Made by a program: the position numbers and the translations under genes. This document shows, piece by piece, positions 19,554-27,094 of a stretch of DNA of 64,000 nucleotides. The notes under the pieces are model-generated. The model ran no database searches, was not told the origin of the DNA, and was given only the letters and a program-made list of their open reading frames with translations. How positions within the stretch are numbered: the first letter of the stretch is position 1; each line of letters opens with the position of its first letter. Source of the DNA: Runella zeae DSM 19591 (lineage in GTDB: Bacteria > Bacteroidota > Bacteroidia > Cytophagales > Spirosomataceae); NCBI RefSeq assembly GCF_000423565.1, contig NZ_AUIF01000045.1:36278-100277 (forward strand). The letters run 5' to 3'.

Positions 19554-21131
19554 CTAATTCACCAACTCATTTTGAGTTACTGGCAAAACGATAATAAAAC
19601 TTGCGCCTTCATTTTCTCGGCTCTGAGCCGAAATAATACCGTTGTGTTTTTCAATATTTTTCTTGGCGATGGCAAGCCCAATCCCCGTACCTTCATAACT
19701 ATTATGGTCGTTGAGACGTTGAAAAATAACAAAAATTCGATCTAGGAATTTCTCATTAAAGCCGATTCCATTGTCTTTGACCACTATACGGCAATACGCG
19801 CCATTAGGAGTAAGTTTACTTTCAATGTCTTTATGAGCCACTAGCTCCCCCGTAATTTCAACCACGGGTGGCACTCCTTCTTTGGCAAATTTGAGGGCAT
19901 TGCTGATAAGGTTTTGAAAAACCTGTCGTAAACGGGCCGGAATTCCTTCAATCATTGGCAAATCCCCGATTTCTACCACCGCTTTTTTCTTATGAATAAG
20001 GTCATCAAAATCCAGCAAAAGCTCCTCTAACAAAGCGTTGAGATTAGTAGGTTGGAAGAGAGCCTCCGCCGATAATTGAGAATATTCCAATACATCATTG
20101 ATAAGCCTCGACATACGGTCAGAGGCTTTTATCGAACGCTCCAGATAAGAGGCCGCCTCGGCGTTGTCTTTCAAGAAACGCTCTTTGATGATGCCATTGA
20201 AAATTTGAATTTTTCTTAAAGGCTCTTTCAAGTCATGCGATACTACCCATGCAAACTGTTGCAGCTCATGGTTGGTTCGCTCCAACTCTAAATTCTTATC
20301 TCTCAACTCTTTAGTCCTCAAAAACACTTCTTCTTCCAGTAACTCAGCCGCGATTTTTTGGGGATGAATATCCGTAAACGTTCCTACCCATCTCACAATC
20401 GTCTCTTGCTGTTTGATAGGTAGAATCCTCAATAAGTGATAACGGTACTCTCCTGTATCAAGTAGCCGTAGGCGTGTTTCGCAAGAGAAAGCAATTCCTT
20501 TCTCAAAATGTTTGGCCCAATCGTCACAAGTTCGGTCATCAGGGTGTAATTCTGGAAAAGTATTGGGATCTCGTGAATACAAAAACCAATGTTCATTTAC
20601 ATACTCCAAACCTCCATCCGTAGTCACCGTAAATGCCATTTGAGGAAGCGATGAGAGCACTAAACGCAACTCTTCCATGCTTTTTACCAATTCCTCTTGC
20701 GCTTGTTTTCGTACTTCGACTTCTTTTTGAAGTGATTTTTGGATGGCCCGCAGTTCTTGCTGTTGTTCGTAAAGCTTATTAAAGTTTTTGACTTTCAACA
20801 ACAAAATATCAGGGTCTACGGGCTTGGTTAGATAATCGACCCCACCCGAAGTATATCCCTTGGTGATAAATTTTTTATCGGTATTAACTGCCGACAAAAA
20901 TATAATAGAAGTATCTTTTGCTTTGCTAAAACCCGCGATGGCATTGGCCACTTCAAAACCATCCATATCAGGCATTTGTACATCCAAAATAATGACTGAA
21001 TAATTGTGATTCAAGACTTTTTTCAAAGCTTCCTCTCCCGACTCAGCCGTATCGGTTTCAAAACTATGTAATTCAAGTATTTTTTTTAATGGTAGTATAT
21101 TTTCGGGTCTGTCATCAACTATTAGAATCAT
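19554..21131 (-). CDS. Receiver-PAS-histidine kinase
   Basis: A 525-residue cytoplasmic kinase with an N-terminal receiver (~1-120; MILIVDDRPENI, VIILDVQMPDMDGFE), a short coiled coil, a PAS domain (~165-285; SLPQMAFTVTTDGGLEYVNEHW), HisKA with His in WVVSHDLKEPLRKIQ, and HATPase (NALKFAKEG, DNGIGFNEKFLDRIF, GTGIGLAIAKK). The receiver-first arrangement suggests it acts downstream of another kinase, plausibly the hybrid kinase 27 bases further on in the same operon. Confidence 0.9.
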   Translation of the reverse strand: MILIVDDRPENILPLKKILELHSFETDTAESGEEALKKVLNHNYSVIILDVQMPDMDGFEVANAIAGFSKAKDTSIIFLSAVNTDKKFITKGYTSGGVDYLTKPVDPDILLLKVKNFNKLYEQQQELRAIQKSLQKEVEVRKQAQEELVKSMEELRLVLSSLPQMAFTVTTDGGLEYVNEHWFLYSRDPNTFPELHPDDRTCDDWAKHFEKGIAFSCETRLRLLDTGEYRYHLLRILPIKQQETIVRWVGTFTDIHPQKIAAELLEEEVFLRTKELRDKNLELERTNHELQQFAWVVSHDLKEPLRKIQIFNGIIKERFLKDNAEAASYLERSIKASDRMSRLINDVLEYSQLSAEALFQPTNLNALLEELLLDFDDLIHKKKAVVEIGDLPMIEGIPARLRQVFQNLISNALKFAKEGVPPVVEITGELVAHKDIESKLTPNGAYCRIVVKDNGIGFNEKFLDRIFVIFQRLNDHNSYEGTGIGLAIAKKNIEKHNGIISAQSRENEGASFIIVLPVTQNELVN

Positions 21132-21341
21132 GCGAAATGATGAGTTTTATATCTAAAGCGTACCTATTTCATACTTTTTTTGCACTAATTAATACGAAGC
21201 ATAAATAGAAGAACAAGAATACATTATGTGAATATTGGTATATTCCGTAAAGATACATTTCTCAGGTAGACCTTCCAAATTTTGACGGCAACTAGCCTTC
21301 TCAATCAAAACATTGAGGCTTTTTTATAAACCTTTCTTCTA

Positions 21342-21386
21342 TGTAACAATTATCACGGACTGGCTTTTAGACTGAATCTACTTTTG
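21342..21386 (+). promoter_or_regulatory. Crp/Fnr-type site plus TAnnTTTG promoter of the TauE/SafE gene
   Basis: TGTAACAATTATCACG (21342-21357) is an imperfect dyad of the Crp/Fnr class. Exactly 21 bases later comes TACTTTTG (21379-21386), a match to the -7 element. There is no TTTG at the -33 position; the dyad centre lies near -41, where a class II activator would sit. The same arrangement recurs at 22255 and 25449. Confidence 0.75.
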
Positions 21387-21428
21387 CAGTGTCATTCAAC
21401 AACAACATTTAAAATAACGCTCGCAAGT

Positions 21429-22235
21429 ATGAGTTCTATCGAAATTTTCGGTTTTTCGGCATCCATCCTTATCGGTGTCAGTTTAGGGCTAATTGGCGGA
21501 GGAGGCAGTATTCTTACCTTGCCTGTGCTCGTCTATCTTTTGGGTATCAATCCCGTCTTGTCCACCGCCTATTCTCTTTTTGTGGTCGGTACTACTTCCT
21601 TGGTAGGCTCTTTCAATTTTATGCGCAAAGGACTCGTCAATTATAAAGCTGCGTTGGTATTTGCGCTGCCTTCTTTCACCACCGTGTTTTTAACGCGCAA
21701 ATATCTCGTACCTGCCATTCCGGATTCATTGTTTAGCATAGCAGGCTTCGAAATCACCAAAAATATCGGTATCATGATATTTTTTGCGCTTGTGATGTTA
21801 GCGGCTTCTTATTCGATGATAAAAGACAAAAAAGCCAATAATAACGAAGGCACTGGCGAGCTCAAATTCAACTATCCCCTGATTGCCCTCGAAGGAGCGG
21901 TGGTAGGGGTACTCACAGGTATCGTAGGAGCAGGAGGTGGATTTTTGATTATCCCTGCTTTAGTACTCTTGGCTCGTCTCCCTATGAAAATGGCCGTAGG
22001 TACTTCTTTACTTATCATTGCGGCCAAATCACTCATCGGATTTATCGGTGATCTTTCCAATGTTGCCGTGGATTGGCCATTTCTGATGGAGTTTACGGCA
22101 TTGTCAGTAGTAGGGATTTTTGTAGGAAGTTACCTATCTAAATTTATCGCTGGCGATAAACTCAAAAAATCTTTTGGCTGGTTTGTGCTTCTGATGGGAG
22201 TGTATATCATCACCAAAGAAATTTTCTTCAAATAA
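21429..22235 (+). CDS. TauE/SafE-family sulfur anion exporter
   Basis: A 268-residue membrane protein with two homologous halves, each with the glycine-rich family motif (GLIGGGGSILTLPVLVYLLG and GIVGAGGGFLIIPALVLLA) and about eight membrane spans. TauE/SafE proteins move sulfite, sulfonates or related anions across the inner membrane. The ATG at 21429 is preferred over 21384 because the added residues overlap the promoter region. Placed first in a sulfur-oxidation island, it is likely to export sulfite or another product of sulfur metabolism. Confidence 0.88.
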   Translation: MSSIEIFGFSASILIGVSLGLIGGGGSILTLPVLVYLLGINPVLSTAYSLFVVGTTSLVGSFNFMRKGLVNYKAALVFALPSFTTVFLTRKYLVPAIPDSLFSIAGFEITKNIGIMIFFALVMLAASYSMIKDKKANNNEGTGELKFNYPLIALEGAVVGVLTGIVGAGGGFLIIPALVLLARLPMKMAVGTSLLIIAAKSLIGFIGDLSNVAVDWPFLMEFTALSVVGIFVGSYLSKFIAGDKLKKSFGWFVLLMGVYIITKEIFFK

Positions 22236-22254
22236 CCGCCTAAAATCCCTCCTC

Positions 22255-22299
22255 TGTAATAAATGTTACAGACTGAGCAGCATACAGTACCTAGCTTTG
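22255..22299 (+). promoter_or_regulatory. Crp/Fnr-type site plus TAnnTTTG promoter of the persulfide-dioxygenase fusion gene
   Basis: TGTAATAAATGTTACA (22255-22270) is nearly a perfect palindrome. Twenty-one bases later lies TAGCTTTG (22292-22299). The start codon is at 22335. Same layout as at 21342. Confidence 0.75.
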
Positions 22300-22334
22300 T
22301 TTCATCAAATTAGTAACTAAACATCCAAACAACC

Positions 22335-23750
22335 ATGTTCTTTCAACACATATATGACAAAACTTTGGCCCAAGCCAGCTATTTGGTAGGCTGCCAAAAA
22401 ACCGGCGAAGCCATCGTAATTGACCCCAAAAGAGATGTAGATACTTACCTTGAAATAGCAAAACAAAACGGACTAAGAATCACCCATATCACCGAAACGC
22501 ACATTCATGCCGATTTTTTGTCGGGTGCGAGAGAATTGGCCGCCCTTACTGGTGCTCAAATGTACCTTTCTGACGAAGGTGGAGAAGATTGGAGATATGA
22601 GTTTGAGCACATTGGGCTTAAACACGGCAGTATCATTAAAGTCGGGAACCTAACGCTTGAAGTACTTCACACTCCCGGACATACCCCCGAAAGTATCAGC
22701 TTTCTGCTCACTGATAAGCCCGCTTCCTTAAAACCTGTTATGTTGTTTACGGGCGACTTCGTGTTTGTAGGTGATATTGGGCGGCCTGATTTGCTCGAAA
22801 AAGCCGCTGGTCTCAAAGGCACCCAAGACAAAGGAGCTTTACAAATGTACCAATCACTAGCGCTTTTTGCGAACCTCCCCGATTACGTTCAGGTTTGGCC
22901 TGGACACGGTGCTGGCTCGGCTTGTGGTAAAGCACTAGGAGCCGTACCAAGCACCACAGTAGGCTATGAGAAAATACGCAACTGGGCTTTCCAATATGAC
23001 GAAGACCAAGAAGGTTTTGTAAAATATTTGTTGGCCGACCAGCCCGAGCCTCCCAAGTATTTTGCAATGATGAAAAAACTCAACAAAACAGCACGCCCGT
23101 TGCTTACGTCGGTGCCGCAGCAGCAAAAACTCACACCTGAGGCAGTCAAAGAGGCAATGACTCAAGGTATTAAACTAATTGATACTCGCAATAAGGCCGA
23201 GTTTGTAAAAGGTTTTGTACCGAATAGCCTCAACATCCAAGGCAACAACGCCTTTGCTACTTGGATGGGGTGGCTTATCGATTATGAAGAGCCTTTTATG
23301 CTGGTAGCTAGTGATTCACAAATCGAAGACCTCACTCGCAAACTCATGCGTATCGGCCTAGACAACGTGCTGGGGTATATTACGGATGTCAATTTACTAG
23401 GCATAGAATTAGAAAAAAACGAGTGGATAGATATAGAAGAGTTCAAATCCTATATAGGCCGCGAAGATGTCCAAATTGTAGATTTACGGGGTGTGGCTGA
23501 GTATAACAGCGGACACATAGAAGGTGCCGACAACGTTTTTGTAGGAACCCTCCCCGCCAACCTCGACAAAATAAGCCGCGACAAACAGCTCGTGATTCAT
23601 TGTCAGGGCGGCGACCGTGCGGCGATTGGGTACTCGCTGCTTCGGAAAAATGGCTTCAAAAACATCAAAAATTATTCGGCTGGTATCAATGAATGGGTCA
23701 GCAAAGGCAATCTACTCGTGACAGAAATGGTAGAAGAGGCAGCTTGTTAG
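22335..23750 (+). CDS. Persulfide dioxygenase-like metallo-beta-lactamase fused to two rhodanese domains
   Basis: A 471-residue fusion. The N-terminal metallo-beta-lactamase domain (~1-240) has metal ligands THIHADF (H56, H58, D60), H115 in HTPGHTPES, D140 in FTGDFVF and H190 in WPGHG, matching the ETHE1/persulfide dioxygenase group that oxidises glutathione persulfide to sulfite. The first rhodanese-like domain (~265-355) lacks an active-site cysteine; the second (~368-465) carries C422 in HCQGGDRAA. Such fusions pass sulfane sulfur between thiols. In this context it would handle persulfide made by the sulfide:quinone oxidoreductase at 29619. A terminator follows. Confidence 0.9.
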   Translation: MFFQHIYDKTLAQASYLVGCQKTGEAIVIDPKRDVDTYLEIAKQNGLRITHITETHIHADFLSGARELAALTGAQMYLSDEGGEDWRYEFEHIGLKHGSIIKVGNLTLEVLHTPGHTPESISFLLTDKPASLKPVMLFTGDFVFVGDIGRPDLLEKAAGLKGTQDKGALQMYQSLALFANLPDYVQVWPGHGAGSACGKALGAVPSTTVGYEKIRNWAFQYDEDQEGFVKYLLADQPEPPKYFAMMKKLNKTARPLLTSVPQQQKLTPEAVKEAMTQGIKLIDTRNKAEFVKGFVPNSLNIQGNNAFATWMGWLIDYEEPFMLVASDSQIEDLTRKLMRIGLDNVLGYITDVNLLGIELEKNEWIDIEEFKSYIGREDVQIVDLRGVAEYNSGHIEGADNVFVGTLPANLDKISRDKQLVIHCQGGDRAAIGYSLLRKNGFKNIKNYSAGINEWVSKGNLLVTEMVEEAAC

Positions 23751-23769
23751 TTAAGATGATTAAGAACAA

Positions 23770-23801
23770 AAACTCCCCAGTTCATTTTACTTGGGGAGTT
23801 T
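23770..23801 (+). terminator. Intrinsic terminator after the persulfide-dioxygenase fusion gene
   Basis: AAACTCCCCA (23770-23779) pairs perfectly with TGGGGAGTTT (23792-23801) and is followed by GGTTTTTAA. A stem with a T-run 19 bases after the stop codon. Confidence 0.8.
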
Positions 23802-23864
23802 GGTTTTTAATAAAACACCTCTTATTCAAAATTTCAAAACACCTTTTCAAATACCTCACTTCTC

Positions 23865-24464
23865 ATGAAAGAATTTTGGGAAACCCGCTATAAAGAGTCT
23901 GCTTTTGCGTACGGAACACGCCCCAACGAATTTTTCCAAGAGCATATTAATAAAATTCCCCCTGGCAAAATCCTTCTCCCCGCCGAAGGAGAAGGCCGTA
24001 ATGCGGTATACGCTGCCCGAAAAGGTTGGGAAGTCACGGCCTTTGATTTTAGTATGCAAGCTATGCTAAAAACTTTCCAATTGGCCGAACGCTACGACGT
24101 CACGCTCAATTATACAGTTCAAGACGTAGCCAAGTTTGAATCTAACGGAGTCGCTTATGATGCAATAGGATTGTTTTTTGCCCATTTTCCCCCGCCTCTT
24201 AGAAAAACATTTCATCAAAAACTTCCGACCATGCTCAAAAAATCGGGCTATGTGTTGTTGGAGGCTTTTCATTCAAATCAGCTGTATTATTAATCGGGTG
24301 GCCCCAAAGAAAAAGAGATGCTGTTGACTCTTGAAGATTTGGAAATGGCATTTAAAGACCTCACCATTTTGATGCTCGAAGACCGCATCGTCGAACTCGA
24401 CGAAGGCCCTTACCACCAAGGCAAAGCTCACGTAGTACGAATGATAGCCACCAAAACTGATTAA
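23865..24464 (+). pseudogene. Class I SAM methyltransferase (TPMT/tellurite-resistance-like) with in-frame stop
   Basis: The frame is open for 200 codons except for one TAA at codon 143 (24291-24293). The first 142 residues have a SAM-binding motif (ILLPAEGEGRNAVYAARKG) and VTAFDFS and LLEAF strands of a methyltransferase. Immediately after the stop, the same frame continues with SGGPKEKEMLLTLEDLEMAF, the conserved C-terminal region of this family, up to TAA at 24462-24464. One C-to-T change (CAA to TAA) would explain it. Related proteins methylate thiols or chalcogen compounds. It is either a recent pseudogene, a sequencing error or a truncated protein. Confidence 0.8.
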
Positions 24465-24501
24465 TTAAGCTATCGATTCACGCATATTTCTCATTTATGT
24501 C

Positions 24502-24894
24502 ATGAAAAATCTTATTATTTTATTTGCAGTTGTTGTCAGTGGCTGGGCTTGTTCTCAAGCACAAACCACACAAAACCTAAATGCCAGCGCATTTAAAGAA
24601 ACAATGGCCCAAACCCCCAACAAAATCGTTCTTGATGTTCGTACAAATGGAGAAGTTGCACAAGGAGTGATTGCGGGAGCCACCCAAATCGATTATAGTA
24701 ATCCTCATTTTGAGCATCAACTTGAGCAATTAGACAAATCAAAGCCTATCTTTGTATATTGTGCCATAGGAGGTCGTAGTGGTTCGGCTGTTCAATTGAT
24801 GCAAAAAAAAGGATTCAAAAAAATCTATAATCTCGACGGGGGTATCAATGCTTGGCAAAGAGCAGGATATCCCATTACTTCTCTCAAAAAATGA
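24502..24894 (+). CDS. Rhodanese-like lipoprotein
   Basis: A 130-residue exported sulfurtransferase domain. The N terminus is a lipoprotein signal with lipobox SGWAC (Cys17). The rhodanese domain spans ~27-127 with active-site cysteine C87 in FVYCAIGGRSGSA and a conserved IVLDVRTNGE start. It would carry persulfide on Cys in the periplasm. Its stop codon overlaps the start of the next rhodanese gene (ATGA). Confidence 0.9.
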   Translation: MKNLIILFAVVVSGWACSQAQTTQNLNASAFKETMAQTPNKIVLDVRTNGEVAQGVIAGATQIDYSNPHFEHQLEQLDKSKPIFVYCAIGGRSGSAVQLMQKKGFKKIYNLDGGINAWQRAGYPITSLKK

Positions 24895-25400
24895 AATCTC
24901 TCATCTTGATTTTTTCATTCTGTATCATGCTATTTGGTAAAACTTCCGCCCAATCTCCCAAAGTAAGTAGTGGGCCCTATAATCTTCTTCTGCGGACGTT
25001 GTTGTCACACTCTGTGCCCGAGGTAGATGTGCAGCAATTGGCTCATACCAAAGAAAAAATTGTGTGGGTAGATGCCCGCGAAAAACGCGAATATGAAGTG
25101 AGTCATCTGCCCAATTCAGTTTGGGTAGGCTATGATCAGCTAGATTTATCACCTCTGACTCATATACCCAAAAATCAGCCAATAGTAGTGTACTGCTCCG
25201 TAGGCTACCGAAGCGAAAAAGTAACTGAAAAGCTTATCAAACAAGGATTTACCAATGTCAAAAATCTCTACGGAGGGATTTTTGAATGGAAAAATCAAGG
25301 CGGTGAAGTAGTCAATGAAAAAGGCAAAACCGACGATGTTCATGCCTACAACAAAACATGGGGTGTATGGCTCACCAAAGGCAACAAAATCTACCAATAA
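24891..25400 (+). CDS. Exported rhodanese-like protein
   Basis: A 169-residue protein with a signal peptide (MKSLILIFSFCIMLFGKTSAQ) and a rhodanese domain whose active-site cysteine is C102 in VVYCSVGYRSEKV. The region before the domain starts WVDAREKREYEVSHLPNS, typical of single-domain rhodaneses. The start at 24891 is chosen because it overlaps the previous stop as ATGA and begins the signal peptide; the longer frame is not supported. Two exported rhodaneses side by side suggest periplasmic relay of sulfane sulfur. Confidence 0.9.
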   Translation: MKSLILIFSFCIMLFGKTSAQSPKVSSGPYNLLLRTLLSHSVPEVDVQQLAHTKEKIVWVDAREKREYEVSHLPNSVWVGYDQLDLSPLTHIPKNQPIVVYCSVGYRSEKVTEKLIKQGFTNVKNLYGGIFEWKNQGGEVVNEKGKTDDVHAYNKTWGVWLTKGNKIYQ

Positions 25401-25448
25401 GCCCAAAGCCACTTCTTTTATTTGATTTATACAATTTTTTCGCACCTA

Positions 25449-25493
25449 TGTAACAATTATCACAATCTCGGTAATTCCTGAGATTTACTTTTG
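25449..25493 (+). promoter_or_regulatory. Crp/Fnr-type site plus TAnnTTTG promoter of the tsdA-dsrE-soxB unit
   Basis: TGTAACAATTATCACA (25449-25464) shares its first 15 bases with the site at 21342. TACTTTTG (25486-25493) begins exactly 21 bases after it. The start codon of the cytochrome gene is 40 bases further on, at 25533. Confidence 0.78.
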
Positions 25494-25532
25494 TTGCTAC
25501 ATCACCACCACCCATTCGTTTTCATCAACGAT

Positions 25533-26627
25533 ATGATTCAGCAAGAACCTAACGACTCGACCGAAAAAAAACTTTTTACGGCCCTACGCCTGCTCATAGG
25601 GCTTCTTCTAGGAGCTGTAGCCATCTTTTTTTTATTGGTTTCGGTTCTTTTTTTCGGCACGCCTAGCCTGCCTACTGAAGAGCCTGCCGTAGTCCAAAAA
25701 ACCTATACCAAGCCAGATTCAAATTTTACAGGTCTATGGATAGCCCCGGCCGATTGGCGAATGTCTCAGCTGAGTACAGAAAAACAACAGTTGGTCAAAT
25801 ATGGCAAAGAGCTCATCGCCCATACCTCTACTTACTTGGGTCCCAAAGGTAGTGTGAGGCATTTATCAAACGGGATGAATTGCCAAAACTGCCACCTCAA
25901 TGCAGGCACGCAACCTTGGGGCAACAATTATTTTGCCGTTGAAAGTACTTATCCAAAGTTTAGAGAACGCTCAGGTGGAATTGAAAATAAAATCAAACGA
26001 GTAAACGACTGTTTTGAAAGAAGTCTCAACGGAAAAGCACTAGATTCCACCTCTCGCGAAATGCAAGCGATCATCACCTATATCGAATGGCTGGGTACGG
26101 GAGTCGCCCCCAAAACCGCTCCCAAAGGCTCGGGTATCTTCAAGTTAAAACTCCTCAGCCGCGCCGCCGACCCCGATAAAGGCAAAATAGTATATGAGCA
26201 AAAATGCCAAAGTTGTCACCAAGCGCAAGGAGAAGGAGTATTGGCTGCCGATGGTAAGAGCTACTCATTTCCACCTTTGTGGGGCAAAAACAGTTATAAC
26301 ACTGGTGCTGGACTTTACCGTATTTCCAATTTTGCAGGTTATGTAAAATACAATATGCCTTTGGGTGCTACTTACCAAAACCCTCAACTCTCCGACGAAG
26401 AAGCCTGGGACGTAGCAGCTTTTGTCAATTCTATGCCGCGCCCCACCAAAGACCTTAGCCAAGATTGGCCCAATTTGGCAGGAAAACCTTTTGACCATCC
26501 CTTTGGCCCTTATGCTGATTCATTTTCCGAAAAACAACATAAATATGGTCCTTATCAACCTATCAAAGCGTGGAAAGAAAAGCACAAAGGATTGAAAGTA
26601 CCTCATTCTAAATTGGCCAAGCTTTAA
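25533..26627 (+). CDS. tsdA-like: TsdA-like dihaem cytochrome c (thiosulfate dehydrogenase family)
   Basis: A 364-residue protein with an N-terminal membrane anchor (~19-42) followed by two cytochrome c domains. Haem sites are CQNCH (117-121) and CQSCH (225-229). The first domain carries the TsdA pattern: NCHLNAGTQPWGNN, STYPKFRERSGG, NDCFERSLNGKALD and IITYIEWLG. TsdA enzymes join two thiosulfates to tetrathionate or run the reverse reaction. It likely passes electrons to the respiratory chain from the periplasmic face. The start at 25533 fits the promoter at 25486. It leads a unit with dsrE-like and soxB-like genes. Confidence 0.87.
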   Translation: MIQQEPNDSTEKKLFTALRLLIGLLLGAVAIFFLLVSVLFFGTPSLPTEEPAVVQKTYTKPDSNFTGLWIAPADWRMSQLSTEKQQLVKYGKELIAHTSTYLGPKGSVRHLSNGMNCQNCHLNAGTQPWGNNYFAVESTYPKFRERSGGIENKIKRVNDCFERSLNGKALDSTSREMQAIITYIEWLGTGVAPKTAPKGSGIFKLKLLSRAADPDKGKIVYEQKCQSCHQAQGEGVLAADGKSYSFPPLWGKNSYNTGAGLYRISNFAGYVKYNMPLGATYQNPQLSDEEAWDVAAFVNSMPRPTKDLSQDWPNLAGKPFDHPFGPYADSFSEKQHKYGPYQPIKAWKEKHKGLKVPHSKLAKL

Positions 26628-26641
26628 ACATCTTTCTTATC

Positions 26642-27076
26642 ATGAAAATCAAATTATTACTTTCATTCCTTTTCGTTTTTGTCTTGATTGGAAACAGTTT
26701 TGCCCAAAACAAGAAAAATAAAAAAGAACCTATCCACCACCTTGTATTTCAGCTTTCTAGCCCTGATACAGCCGTATATCGCGCCCTCACTCGCCAAATT
26801 TCTAATGTTTTGAACTATTGGCCTACCGCCCAAATCGAAGTAGTGGTTCACAATAAAGGGGTGAGTTTTATGCGTAAAGACCAAAGCACTTTCCAACCCG
26901 AAATACAATCTCTAAAAGACAAAGGAGTGGAGTTTGCAGTTTGTGAAAATACCCTCAAGCAACAGAAACTTTCCAAAGATCAGATTTTACCACAAGCTCG
27001 CTTTGTACCTGTCGGAATTGCCGAACTCGTCCTCAAACAAGAAGACGGCTGGGCCTACATCAAAGCCGGATTCTAA
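26642..27076 (+). CDS. Exported DsrE/DsrF-like protein
   Basis: A 144-residue protein with signal peptide MKIKLLLSFLFVFVLIGNSFAQ. The rest fits the DsrE fold: HHLVFQLSSPDTAVYRALTR, then a helix, then QIEVVVHNKGVSFM, and FAVCENTLKQQKL with one conserved cysteine that in cytoplasmic homologues accepts sulfur. Being exported is unusual for a DsrE-type sulfur carrier but known for some lineages. It lies 14 bases after tsdA and 18 before soxB, so it probably works with them, perhaps as a periplasmic carrier of sulfur. Confidence 0.8.
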   Translation: MKIKLLLSFLFVFVLIGNSFAQNKKNKKEPIHHLVFQLSSPDTAVYRALTRQISNVLNYWPTAQIEVVVHNKGVSFMRKDQSTFQPEIQSLKDKGVEFAVCENTLKQQKLSKDQILPQARFVPVGIAELVLKQEDGWAYIKAGF

Positions 27077-27094
27077 GCCCCAAACCTTGCCCTT

